From the NCBI GenBank assembly GCA_022072025.1, contig JAJVIP010000030.1, forward strand, positions 38,964-102,963: a stretch of 64,000 bases of DNA. Direction: 5' to 3'. The notes below the pieces were generated by a model, which was not told the origin of the DNA, ran no database searches, and was given only the letters and a program-made list of their open reading frames with translations. How positions within the stretch are numbered: the first letter of the stretch is position 1; each line of letters starts with the position of its first letter. Positions 24,912 to 33,559 of the stretch are shown one piece after another. The position numbers and the translations under genes are program-made. This DNA is from Elusimicrobiota bacterium. Its GTDB lineage: Bacteria > Elusimicrobiota > Elusimicrobia > F11.

Positions 24912-27900
24912 TTACGAGCTGCTTTTTAGAATCCTGATTTGAATGAGTAAATCACCAAAATACCTTTTTCCAATCCGGCGCTTCGGAATCGGAAGAGGTT
25001 GATTTCGCTGTGGCCTGGTTTTGGCAAGCCCATTCATTGTGGGTTTCGGTCCCCAAATTGGCCCTGTGAGGACTGAAACCAGGAATAAAGTTCCCGCCAA
25101 TATTTGCAGTGAAAGAATATCCAAATAGCCCCATTCATAGGCGACAGAAAAAACGGCAAAGATCCCCACGCCCAGGGGAGAATACGCCACCGTTGATTTT
25201 TGAAAGGGATGTTTGAACGCAACCAACCATTTTTTGACGTTTTCTCGCCATTGACTGTGGTGGGGCCCTTTGTCAATGATATGTACATGTATGTTGCCGT
25301 GGGGCTTTGAGGATCCAACTGAAATATGGGATCCATCATCCATTATCATCTGGACCCAGTCATCTTTGGGCAGGGCTTGTCCTTGTTGATCGATAAAAAT
25401 ATTAATTCCACCCGGCTGAGTCTCTTCATAAATTGTTTCCGAGTCGGGAGTTGCTGAGAAAAGAATTCGACCCTCCATGTTTCTGGCTATCTGTAATTGA
25501 TAGTCCAGGAATGCGATGATTTTCCTGCTCGCGATTTCGTTGATGCCATTCGTATTCACCTGTGCGCGCAGCCGATCCATTATTGACTCAACAGGACCTG
25601 AAGGTTCATTTTGGGGTTGAGGAAACGTCAAGTCTGGTGTCAAAAATAAGGGCCTTGCGAAATTATGAACGATATCTTGTTGAACTTTTTTCCCACTCAA
25701 CTTAACGAGTTGGTTCGGCCCTTGTCTGAGATTCGGGGAGAACAGAACGTAAATTTCCGGTGGTTTATCGCCGACCTTATTCTCGAATTTGGCGGATTGA
25801 ACTGATAAATTATTCTCCCGAACTTCTTTAGGGCTTTTCTCTGGAAACTCAATGGGGTTCTGAGCTACCGAGGTCATCGGGGGAGGCCATGGCAGCTGTT
25901 TTTGAGCGGTTTCCTCTCCCTCTTTTTTATCCGCTGGGATGACGGGAACGTCGTTAAAATCCGCCAAATCATTTTCATCATCGTGAAGGACGATCGCTCC
26001 AGTAAATTCGGCCGCACCGCTGAGGATAAGAATGTCAAGGATAGCGGCAAGGTTTGCCACCTTATCAACGTGAATTTCCCATGTACGATTGTGGGGCAAC
26101 AAGCTCAAACCTTGGCTGTTTGGAGAGGTGCCCTCCCATTGTTCGCTATCCTCACTCAAGCTGAATTCGGCAACAGGTTGATCTTCAGAAAATTTCCAAA
26201 TCACTTCTTCCCCCTTCGCCCTAAAAAAGGGAGTCTCTTGCAATCTCACACCATCGATGCAAATTAACTCTATCTCCAGATCGCTTTGGACGATTTTTGT
26301 AATTAAATGTTTGAGGATGTCTCCCTTTGTTTTCAGGGTCAGTGTTTCATCCCTCCAATCCATTTGAAGCCCTATGGCCTGAATGGGAAGTGCAACATTG
26401 ATCACAAATTCAACCCTGGCCAACAAATTATGATTTAAGTCTTCTATTAAAATTAACCAGGGTGTTTCTCTAGCGCCTTTCACCAAGTGAAATTCCTCAT
26501 TTCCTGGGGACCTAAAGGAATTAAAGAAGGATTGGAGTCGCTTCTCTATTAAAGTGTTGTTTTTGCTGAATTGTAGGTCCGGTTCGGGGGCAATTGTTTC
26601 GTTCGGAGAATCCTCTCCAACTTTATGCCCAAAAGTTGGAAAACGGTCAACAATCAACTCCCGATTGAGTTGGGCATAGAGGATGATACCCGCGAGAGGA
26701 GTCATAAAAATCAACAATCCAAGTTCCCCGATCCCTTGTTGGATAACCACAAGGGACCCGATCGCCAATCCAATGCAGTAACCGAGCCATCGTCGGAACA
26801 ATGCGGAGGCTTTGGGTTTCGTTGGAAGAATCCTGTGCAATCCCAAGTTGAGACGATTTGGCTTGAGATTCACCAAGGCCTTAAAATTTATTCCCGTGTG
26901 AATGAGATGAGCCAGGGTTGTGCCTCCCATTGTTAAGAAAATTGCAAAGCCAAGATTCATCACGGTCAATGAAAAATCTGATGACAGCCAATAGAAGATA
27001 GGCGAAAAAGAGAGGAGGCCTATTAAAAGACCCAAGAAGACTTTCTTGCTCCGTTGAGTTTGGTGGTCAAGCGCGAATTTCAGTCCGGTCCACCCCAACA
27101 CCCAAACGGCGTAAAAAATATGAAGGGTGGTTTGAATGATGACAGGGTCCAAGTCAAATAGCGCCCTGGACAATTCCAAGCCAACCCAAAGTCCCAACCC
27201 GATCCCATGGCCTGACAATAAATACCACCGCGTCTCATACCAGGGGCCTTTGACCACCTTTCCCCAAAATGAATTGGGGTCGAATCCTTCTTGCTGCAAC
27301 TTTTTAACGGTCCATGTGGCCAGTAAAGACGGATCCTGTGGTTCGTCACTTGCGTCTTCTGGTGAGAGTGTTCCTTCCTTGTTCAGATCTAGAATATAGG
27401 CGGCGAAATCTTCATTTTCTCCTATTAAGAGTTTCGGAAGTGCCTGGCGAAAATCGGGACGAAGCAGCCACTCCCTCATGTAATCTTGCCAAGTATCCCA
27501 ACGTTCTTGGGCGGCCTTGTCCATGTCGGCCGTGTAGAGGAGGATATGCGCTTCTTCAAAAAGACTTATGAGGGATTCAAAGATGGTTTGTCTTGTTTCA
27601 ATTTGTTCAGGGGTCAAGTTTTCGTCTGGCAATGTCTGCGTTCGAAGCTTCAAATCGGGATGATCACTGATTAATTTTAAGACATCTCGATATGCATCCG
27701 TAAGCCGTTGGAAGGTTTCACCTTCTTCATTTTCCCGCTCTTTATTATTTTGCGTCCATATTTCCCAAAGGGCGATGGGAACAGCGACAAGCGCAAGAAT
27801 GGTGGCGACGTAACTCCAAAACTCAGCCACAGGCGTCCATTTTTCGTGCCACTGAATGACGTCATCGCTTTTCGGCAAGAACATGGTCCAACCCCTATGC

Positions 27901-30419
27901 CTGAGCACGAGTAAGAACCCGACAAAGCCCGTGATTATCCATGGCAGCATCTTCAAATAATCTTTTTTGGACCTACGGGCCATGGAGGATCCGATCAGGC
28001 CCTTTTCTTTTTCAGTTTGAACCCCTTCAGCGATGGATTTTCCCATTCCCAACCACAGCCTGGGAAAAAGTCGGGTTAAAAACTGGTTGTAGAACAGGTG
28101 CGCAACGGGACCCATCAAGAAATTTGGAAGGGGCAAAAGGGAACCAATCTGGAAAAGTCCCCCCAGCAGCATGAAGTTCATTTTATCTGCGCTATTTGCC
28201 GCTCGAACCCAAACAATATCTCGAAATTCTCTGCGAAAAATATTTTGATGTGAAAAACCGTAATCAAGAGCTCCGATAAGGAAAAACAGGATTCGAACGA
28301 CGATGGCAATTAACGGATCTGAAATGGCCAGCGAAATACTCCATCCGAGGGTATTGATGATGAAAAATTTTAATTCTTCAGCGATGAAAACATTGAACCG
28401 TTCAATTGAATCGTTTTTGATAGACATTTCCATACGTAAAGGAGCGCCATCGGGAACGGCCAAAATCCCTGAAGATGTTCCGTTCTTTTCATCCCACGTC
28501 AACAACCGGAAATGTGGGGGAAACCAACGGTGGATGTCCCGCTCGATTTTGGCTGGGACAGGACGATTGGGATTCCGCGCCTCTAGGAACAGGCGCGTAA
28601 GGAGACCGAAAGCCAGATTGGTTTGCTTTGGAAGGGGGGGTTTCGCCAGATTTAATCTTTCACCCTCAAACAATTTATCAAGCGGTGTTTTTTCCTGAGC
28701 AAAGATGCTGAGATAGGTGGCGCCGTTTTCAGAATTTACTTGGGTGATTTTGGGGACATAGGAGATGAAGGCGGCTCCCGAGGCGCTTGCGAATTTTTCA
28801 ATGCCGGGGGCATGGAATCCGCCGGCGACCAGCACGGCCACCGTGGCTTTTTTTTGTTCCATTTCTTTCAATAGGTTGCTGACCATGGCGTGATCGCGCA
28901 GTTCGGCTTGTTCATAGAAAGATTCGAAAGGTTTTAGAGAGGTTGGTTTTGATTTTAAAGGGGGTATAAAATGCCGTCGTCCCGGCATGCCTCTGGCCGT
29001 ATCGATCCATTGATTTGCATAATGCCGGTACGCACTGACCAAGATCATTATGGAACGGTACGGGACCCAGGTGTTCCCGACAGTAGAACCTGGATCCCGG
29101 CCAAACAGCGTGCCGGGGCGACGGCCCCTCGGGGCTTTTAAACAGGCTCTTAGAGTTTCCTTATATTCTTGCCATTCTTTTGAGGTTAGAGAAAATTCCA
29201 CGAGTTTTTTCGTCAAGTGGGCTCGCCTCGAATCGACCACCAAGCGCTCCTCTTGCGGGGTCTGGATTAAAGTTGTGTAGCTCCACTTTTCCATCTGCCT
29301 TATTTCGTCAAAAACTTTTTCGGCTTCAACTCTGTCGGAGAGAAAGACATAACGGAGGTAGGCCTCCATCGCGGGGTAGTGGGCGAGATCTATATTTTTT
29401 TTGTGGCATAGTGCACGGAGATCGCGATAGAAATCCTTGCGGTGAAATTGTTCCCGTTGATAAGCCGTGCTGGCGCTCAAAAAATCAGAGGTTTGGCGTC
29501 TGTCCAGTTTTTCAATGAGATGCGCGATGAGGAGGGTTCTTTCTCTTTCCACTTGAGTGAAATTTAACGAGGATTCCATGTGAAGCGCCTTCATAAAGGC
29601 AAGGACGCTGGGGAGTATTCGGGGCGACACTTGGGAGAGGATCCGGCAATAGTCCCCGATATAAAGCTGTCCCGCTCGATAGGCTTCCACCTGATTGTCA
29701 AACGATAGTAGTTGGGTATTGAAAGACCTCCTTTTTCTCTCCGTCAGGATTTTCTCCTGAATGAACAACTCCCTCTTGAAAATTTCGACCCTTGGGGCTG
29801 CTTGCTTATAAGCAGCCACGTTCGATTGATATTGGATGGGATCATCCACTCCAACGACCGATGGGATTATTCTGGGGCTTGTCAGCGCGCTGTGAATGGG
29901 CCCAGAAATTTGGTTGATCTTGAGAAAATAATCCGCCACCTTGCGGATGGCGTGTTGGTCAGGGAAATGGCGTAAGGTCGTCAGATCAATAGGCGCAAAG
30001 GCCCCCTCCAGCGCGAGAAGGTCAATTTGGTTTTCTTTGATGAGGGCCTGAAGCACGAGGCCTATGTTGCTTTGCGCTTCCAAGTTCATATGAACATCTT
30101 GAATATGAATGATTATTTTTGGGTTCTTCTGGCCTTTCGGCACTGAAACTCTTCGAAACGACCCATAACTTGAAGGTAGATTCTTGAGGAGATCATCCAA
30201 TTCTGCAACGGATGGAAGTCCCATCTCGAAGGGTGGCGGATGAATTGAAGTGGAGGGGCTCATCGGGGAGGACGTTGCTTGGACGTGGGCCCTATGAACC
30301 GCTTGCCAATGCTCTTCCCAAAAACTTTTCTCATATCTGCCGGCCCATAGGGCGTTGTTGAAGAAATATACGACAGCCAATGTGAGGGGCATTATGCGCG
30401 AGGATAAATGCGTTTTCAT
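24912..30419 (-). CDS. large exported polytopic membrane protein (1,835 aa), N-terminal domain paralogous to the giant gene's
   Basis: The start ATG (30419) gives a signal peptide ending near NNALWAGR; no clear ribosome binding site is seen, but AGTAAA-AG-TTTACT (30421-30434) is a palindrome just before it. Residues about 100-585 match the N-terminal domain of the 4,286-aa protein: HIQDVHMNLEAQ at 105-116, LLALEG at 134-139, ISGPIHSAL, GVDDP at 190-194, VAGGFH at 531-536, FAQEKTPLDKL at 573-583. The His-containing motifs and the late GGFH resemble the Tiki/ChaN/TraB fold, unproven. Residues about 425-493 are a repeat-derived insertion absent from the paralogue. From about 680 on there are roughly ten or more membrane segments separated by acidic soluble loops. 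The function is unknown; an envelope role is likely. Confidence 0.75.
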   Translation of the reverse strand: MKTHLSSRIMPLTLAVVYFFNNALWAGRYEKSFWEEHWQAVHRAHVQATSSPMSPSTSIHPPPFEMGLPSVAELDDLLKNLPSSYGSFRRVSVPKGQKNPKIIIHIQDVHMNLEAQSNIGLVLQALIKENQIDLLALEGAFAPIDLTTLRHFPDQHAIRKVADYFLKINQISGPIHSALTSPRIIPSVVGVDDPIQYQSNVAAYKQAAPRVEIFKRELFIQEKILTERKRRSFNTQLLSFDNQVEAYRAGQLYIGDYCRILSQVSPRILPSVLAFMKALHMESSLNFTQVERERTLLIAHLIEKLDRRQTSDFLSASTAYQREQFHRKDFYRDLRALCHKKNIDLAHYPAMEAYLRYVFLSDRVEAEKVFDEIRQMEKWSYTTLIQTPQEERLVVDSRRAHLTKKLVEFSLTSKEWQEYKETLRACLKAPRGRRPGTLFGRDPGSTVGNTWVPYRSIMILVSAYRHYANQWIDTARGMPGRRHFIPPLKSKPTSLKPFESFYEQAELRDHAMVSNLLKEMEQKKATVAVLVAGGFHAPGIEKFASASGAAFISYVPKITQVNSENGATYLSIFAQEKTPLDKLFEGERLNLAKPPLPKQTNLAFGLLTRLFLEARNPNRPVPAKIERDIHRWFPPHFRLLTWDEKNGTSSGILAVPDGAPLRMEMSIKNDSIERFNVFIAEELKFFIINTLGWSISLAISDPLIAIVVRILFFLIGALDYGFSHQNIFRREFRDIVWVRAANSADKMNFMLLGGLFQIGSLLPLPNFLMGPVAHLFYNQFLTRLFPRLWLGMGKSIAEGVQTEKEKGLIGSSMARRSKKDYLKMLPWIITGFVGFLLVLRHRGWTMFLPKSDDVIQWHEKWTPVAEFWSYVATILALVAVPIALWEIWTQNNKERENEEGETFQRLTDAYRDVLKLISDHPDLKLRTQTLPDENLTPEQIETRQTIFESLISLFEEAHILLYTADMDKAAQERWDTWQDYMREWLLRPDFRQALPKLLIGENEDFAAYILDLNKEGTLSPEDASDEPQDPSLLATWTVKKLQQEGFDPNSFWGKVVKGPWYETRWYLLSGHGIGLGLWVGLELSRALFDLDPVIIQTTLHIFYAVWVLGWTGLKFALDHQTQRSKKVFLGLLIGLLSFSPIFYWLSSDFSLTVMNLGFAIFLTMGGTTLAHLIHTGINFKALVNLKPNRLNLGLHRILPTKPKASALFRRWLGYCIGLAIGSLVVIQQGIGELGLLIFMTPLAGIILYAQLNRELIVDRFPTFGHKVGEDSPNETIAPEPDLQFSKNNTLIEKRLQSFFNSFRSPGNEEFHLVKGARETPWLILIEDLNHNLLARVEFVINVALPIQAIGLQMDWRDETLTLKTKGDILKHLITKIVQSDLEIELICIDGVRLQETPFFRAKGEEVIWKFSEDQPVAEFSLSEDSEQWEGTSPNSQGLSLLPHNRTWEIHVDKVANLAAILDILILSGAAEFTGAIVLHDDENDLADFNDVPVIPADKKEGEETAQKQLPWPPPMTSVAQNPIEFPEKSPKEVRENNLSVQSAKFENKVGDKPPEIYVLFSPNLRQGPNQLVKLSGKKVQQDIVHNFARPLFLTPDLTFPQPQNEPSGPVESIMDRLRAQVNTNGINEIASRKIIAFLDYQLQIARNMEGRILFSATPDSETIYEETQPGGINIFIDQQGQALPKDDWVQMIMDDGSHISVGSSKPHGNIHVHIIDKGPHHSQWRENVKKWLVAFKHPFQKSTVAYSPLGVGIFAVFSVAYEWGYLDILSLQILAGTLFLVSVLTGPIWGPKPTMNGLAKTRPQRNQPLPIPKRRIGKRYFGDLLIQIRILKSSS
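28959..29155. repeat. palindromic repeat, family B, inside the 1,835-aa gene, with a nested 63-bp insertion
   Basis: The left arm GTATAAAATGCCGTCGTCCC and the right arm GCCGGGGCGACG with GGCTTTTAAACAGGCTCT match the copy at 33572. Relative to that copy, 63 bp (29000-29062) are inserted between GGCCG and GGACCC; this inner piece carries CATAATG and its inverted copy CATTATG. Sixty-three bases are 21 codons, and the host frame stays open. The copy encodes about 69 residues that the paralogous giant protein lacks at the matching position. Confidence 0.8.
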
Positions 30420-30484
30420 GAGTAAAAGTTTACTAGGCGTATTGGAAGGGGGCGTGTTATTGGGATTAATGTTTTATGACAACA

Positions 30485-30502
30485 GGTAACAGGAGTGTTA
30501 CA
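30485..30502 (-). promoter_or_regulatory. possible PhoB-like site for the 1,835-aa gene (minus strand)
   Basis: Read on the minus strand, TGTAACA, CTCC, TGTTACC form two half-sites 11 bp apart, resembling TGTCACA. The same bases form the palindrome GTAACA-GGAG-TGTTAC (30486-30501). The site lies 66-83 bp upstream of the minus-strand gene and just before the forward pstS half-sites. It could equally bind a dimeric repressor. Confidence 0.35.
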
Positions 30503-30509
30503 GGTCCAG

Positions 30510-30538
30510 AGTCACGCCTTTGTCACGTATGATTTACT
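30510..30538 (+). promoter_or_regulatory. Pho box upstream of the first pstS
   Basis: AGTCACG (30510) and TGTCACG (30521) are exactly 11 bp apart, with a weaker third block ATTTACT at 30532. This is the arrangement of PhoB binding sites (consensus half CTGTCAC). The PhoB and PhoR genes are encoded just downstream, and the site is 80-110 bp ahead of pstS. TTGACA follows at 30542-30547. Confidence 0.75.
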
Positions 30539-30618
30539 TTATTGACATAGGATTTTTCAAAGGTACCTTTTAAGATCCCGCCGAACCCACGACGGTTTAA
30601 TTTATTGACGGAGAAATA

Positions 30619-31647
30619 ATGATGAGAAATCTAAAAAAACTATCTTGTTGGCTGCGAATTTTTGGTGCCGCCACGGTTTTTTTGTCCGCTACAAGCCAGG
30701 CCCTGACAGATACCCGACTCAATGGAGCAGGGGCGACGTTCCCATACCCGATCTACAGTAAATGGTTCGACGAGTACCAAAAGAAATACCCGGAAGTTCA
30801 GATCAATTATCAATCCATTGGATCAGGGGGAGGGATTCGTCAGCTCATCGCTAAAACAATTGACTTCGGTGCCACAGATAAATCAATGTCGGACAGTGAG
30901 ATGGCGAAAGTGGATGGAAAAACTTTACATATCCCCACAGTGGTGGGGGGAGTGGTTCCAGCTTTCAATTTGCCTGGAATCGAAAATTTAAATTTTACAG
31001 GGCCCATACTGGCTGATATATTCCTTGGAAAAATCACAACCTGGGACGATTCGGCGATCGCGGCCCTCAATCCGGGGATTGATCTTCCCGACACTACGAT
31101 AACGGTGGTCCACCGTTCAGATGGATCCGGTACCACCTTCTGTTTTACGGATTATCTCGCGAAGATCAGCGAGGAATGGCAGCAACAGGTCGGGACTGGG
31201 ATGTCCGTCAATTGGCCGATCGGGATTGGAGGAAAAGGCAATGAAGGAGTCGCCGGATTGGTTCGTCAGTCACCCAACTCGTTGGGTTACGTTGAGTTGG
31301 TCTATGCCAAGCACAACAATATTCCCTTTGGAGCGGTGAAAAATAAGCGCGGCAAGTTTATTAAGGCCACCGTTGAGACCCTGTCTGCGGCCGCGGCTTC
31401 GACCCGAATGCCGGTTGATTTTCGCGTTTCCATCACCGACGCGGATGGTGAAAACAGTTATCCCATCTCAACATATACCTGGCTTCTCTTGAATGAACGA
31501 AATCGCGATGGCAAGGGGGCCGTCCTCAAAGAATTTTTGTATTGGATGTTGAACGATGGACAGTCCTATGTCACCAAACTTGATTTCGCTCCGCTCCCGA
31601 CTGAAGTGAATGCCATGGTTCGAGAAGCCATAGGAATAATTCAATGA
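30619..31647 (+). CDS. pstS: phosphate ABC transporter, periplasmic phosphate-binding protein PstS (first copy)
   Basis: This 342-aa PstS captures inorganic phosphate in the periplasm for the PstCAB transporter. GGAG at 30610-30613 supports the start at 30619 (or the adjacent ATG at 30622). A signal peptide (ending near TSQALTD) is followed by LNGAGATFPYPIYSKWF, SIGSGGGIRQL, the phosphate-loop-like segments TDKSMSD and HRSDGSGTTF, and GKGNEGVAGLV, all PstS signatures. It is closely related to the second copy at 34957. It stands first in the locus, behind a Pho box and ahead of phoB and phoR, with no other transporter subunit next to it. Confidence 0.93.
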   Translation: MMRNLKKLSCWLRIFGAATVFLSATSQALTDTRLNGAGATFPYPIYSKWFDEYQKKYPEVQINYQSIGSGGGIRQLIAKTIDFGATDKSMSDSEMAKVDGKTLHIPTVVGGVVPAFNLPGIENLNFTGPILADIFLGKITTWDDSAIAALNPGIDLPDTTITVVHRSDGSGTTFCFTDYLAKISEEWQQQVGTGMSVNWPIGIGGKGNEGVAGLVRQSPNSLGYVELVYAKHNNIPFGAVKNKRGKFIKATVETLSAAAASTRMPVDFRVSITDADGENSYPISTYTWLLLNERNRDGKGAVLKEFLYWMLNDGQSYVTKLDFAPLPTEVNAMVREAIGIIQ

Positions 31648-31698
31648 TTGTTGCTCCTCCAAAGATCTTTCTACCTGAGAGAGTGGTAGTATCCAATT

Positions 31699-32382
31699 AT
31701 GGCCAAAGAAAAAATACTCATTGTTGAAGACGAAAAAGACCTCGTCAAAATCCTCAAATATAATCTTGAGAAGGAAGGATATCGGCCTTTGGTTTCTTAT
31801 GACGGGGAGAGTGGCCTGGCCCTCTTCCGCAAAGAAAAGCCCGATTTGATTATCTTGGATTTGATGTTGCCCAAGCTCGATGGATTTGAGTTTTGCAGGA
31901 TTGCCCGACAAGAATCGAAGGTGCCCATCTTGATGTTGACCGCGAAATCTGAGGAGGTCGACCGTGTGTTGGGATTGGAATTGGGGGCCGACGATTATGT
32001 CAGCAAGCCCTACAGTGTTCGAGAAGTCATGTCGCGCATCAAAGCTATTTTAAGACGGACCAGCGGATCTGCCGATCCCAAAACTGTGTTGAGGGCCGGA
32101 GAGCTGGAGGTGGACCTGGATCGGTATGTGGTCAAGGTTCAGGGGAAACAGTTGTCCATCAGCTCCAAGGAATTTGATTTTCTTAAATGTCTTATTGGAT
32201 CCAATGGAAAAGTTTTAACGCGTGATCAACTTTTGGAGCGGGTTTGGGGGTACGACAACTCTCTTGACATAGATACTCGTACCGTTGACCAACATATCGC
32301 TCGGCTGAGGGAAAAGTTGGGAAGTGAAGCCCACCGGGTTATAACGGTCAAAAATGTCGGATATCGCCTCAAATTGGATTGA
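31699..32382 (+). CDS. phoB: PhoB-type response regulator (OmpR family)
   Basis: The 227-aa protein has a receiver domain (residues 1-118) with acidic pocket E10/D11, phospho-acceptor D54 (LIILDLMLP), T81 and K103 (SKPYS). A winged-helix DNA-binding domain follows (about 130-225: SSKEFDFLKCL, VDQHIARLREKLG, VKNVGYRLK). Such proteins bind paired 11-bp half-sites when phosphorylated and activate phosphate-starvation genes. Its position between pstS and a histidine kinase, with Pho boxes nearby, supports PhoB over other OmpR-type regulators. The 51-bp gap upstream has no half-sites, so it is probably transcribed with pstS. Confidence 0.9.
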   Translation: MAKEKILIVEDEKDLVKILKYNLEKEGYRPLVSYDGESGLALFRKEKPDLIILDLMLPKLDGFEFCRIARQESKVPILMLTAKSEEVDRVLGLELGADDYVSKPYSVREVMSRIKAILRRTSGSADPKTVLRAGELEVDLDRYVVKVQGKQLSISSKEFDFLKCLIGSNGKVLTRDQLLERVWGYDNSLDIDTRTVDQHIARLREKLGSEAHRVITVKNVGYRLKLD

Positions 32383-32391
32383 AGTTCGACC

Positions 32392-33438
32392 ATGGAGTCT
32401 GAAAACAACATCGACCGATCTCTGATGACGACCATTCTTTCCAATATGATGGAAGGTGTGGTGGCCGTTGATACCGATGGCCGAGTTTTATTTATCAATC
32501 AAGCCTTGGCTGATTTGTTTGAATTTGACCCCGCCCAAGCCAAAGGCAAACATTTGTTGGAAGTGGTTCGCCAAAACCAACTGAATGTCTTGCTGCAAAA
32601 TGTGCTTCAAGATCAAAAAATCCGCACCGATGAAGTCCGCGCTTTCAACCCCGATGAACACATATTTGAAGCCATTGCCGTTCCCTTGATTGAAAAGGGG
32701 GAGAAGGTGGGCGCCCTCATGGTGTTGCACGACGTCACCCGTTTGCGGCGCCTCGAGCAAGTTCGCAGAGATTTCGTCGCCAATGTTTCCCACGAATTAA
32801 GAACGCCCTTGGCAGCCATCAAAGGTTTTGCAGAGACTCTCCATGCGGGTGCGCTGAAAGATCCCAAATTCGGTATGGATTTTGTGGCCGCCATTGAGAA
32901 ACAAACGGACAATATGACGGCCCTGGTGGAAGATTTGCTTGATTTGACCGCCATAGAATCGGGACATCAAAACCCTCTCAAGGAAAATTTGGATTTGGCC
33001 AGCGTGCTTCAAGAAGTGGTGGAGGGAATGGCTCCTGTGGCGAAACGCAAGAAAATCAATATTGATTTCAAAATCCCCGAAGGCTTGCCACTGGTGTTTG
33101 CGGATAAAAAACATGTGAAACAAATTTTCAATAATTTGTTGGACAACGCTCTAAAATTTAATTTCGAAGGCGGTCGGGTGGAACTTAGGGCCGGGGTGGA
33201 AGGGCCGCAGGTCAAGGTGACCGTCACCGACTCCGGCCTTGGTATTCCCGCCCAAGACATCCCCCGCATCTTTGAACGTTTTTATCGTGTGGACAAAGCC
33301 CGCTCCCGCGCCATGGGTGGCACCGGTCTTGGACTTTCCATTGTCAAACATCTCGTGGAAGCCAACGGCGGAACGGTAACAGTGTCGAGCTCGGCGGGTC
33401 AAGGGTCCTCTTTCACGGTTCTCCTTCCTTATATTTAG
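32392..33438 (+). CDS. phoR: PhoR-type sensor histidine kinase, apparently soluble
   Basis: The 348-aa kinase lies 9 bp after phoB. It has a PAS domain (about 10-115: GVVAVDTDGRVLFINQALADLF), a HisKA domain with phospho-acceptor His134 (FVANVSHELRTPLAAIKGF), and an HATPase domain with N box (NNLLDNALKFN), G1 (DSGLGIP), F box (IFERFYR) and G2 (GGTGLGLSIVKH). It would phosphorylate the neighbouring PhoB. Most PhoR proteins have an N-terminal membrane anchor; none is present here, the PAS domain starting within the first 20 residues. Signalling may therefore rely on contact with PstB/PhoU in the cytoplasm, which is inference. Confidence 0.88.
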   Translation: MESENNIDRSLMTTILSNMMEGVVAVDTDGRVLFINQALADLFEFDPAQAKGKHLLEVVRQNQLNVLLQNVLQDQKIRTDEVRAFNPDEHIFEAIAVPLIEKGEKVGALMVLHDVTRLRRLEQVRRDFVANVSHELRTPLAAIKGFAETLHAGALKDPKFGMDFVAAIEKQTDNMTALVEDLLDLTAIESGHQNPLKENLDLASVLQEVVEGMAPVAKRKKINIDFKIPEGLPLVFADKKHVKQIFNNLLDNALKFNFEGGRVELRAGVEGPQVKVTVTDSGLGIPAQDIPRIFERFYRVDKARSRAMGGTGLGLSIVKHLVEANGGTVTVSSSAGQGSSFTVLLPYI

Positions 33439-33465
33439 GTCACTTTCCTTTCTTGTTCATCCGGT

Positions 33466-33483
33466 TGTCACACAGCTTTTACT
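33466..33483 (+). promoter_or_regulatory. Pho-box-like site upstream of the porin gene
   Basis: TGTCACA (33466) is followed 11 bp later by TTTTACT (33477). The first half is perfect and the second matches at T, T, A and C. TACAAT at 33516-33521 may be a -10 element, though it is rather far away; TATGGT at 33491 is closer. The site lies about 80 bp ahead of the porin start. Confidence 0.55.
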
Positions 33484-33559
33484 TGGCCGGTATGGTGAAT
33501 GATGGATCTCTCCTCTACAATCCGCCTGCATTTATTCAAAATCTCAGGAGGATTCATTC

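Noticed and set aside
15398..29155. CRISPR array
   Set aside because: The repeats are few, far apart, palindromic over their whole length and have no regular spacers; no cas gene is present.
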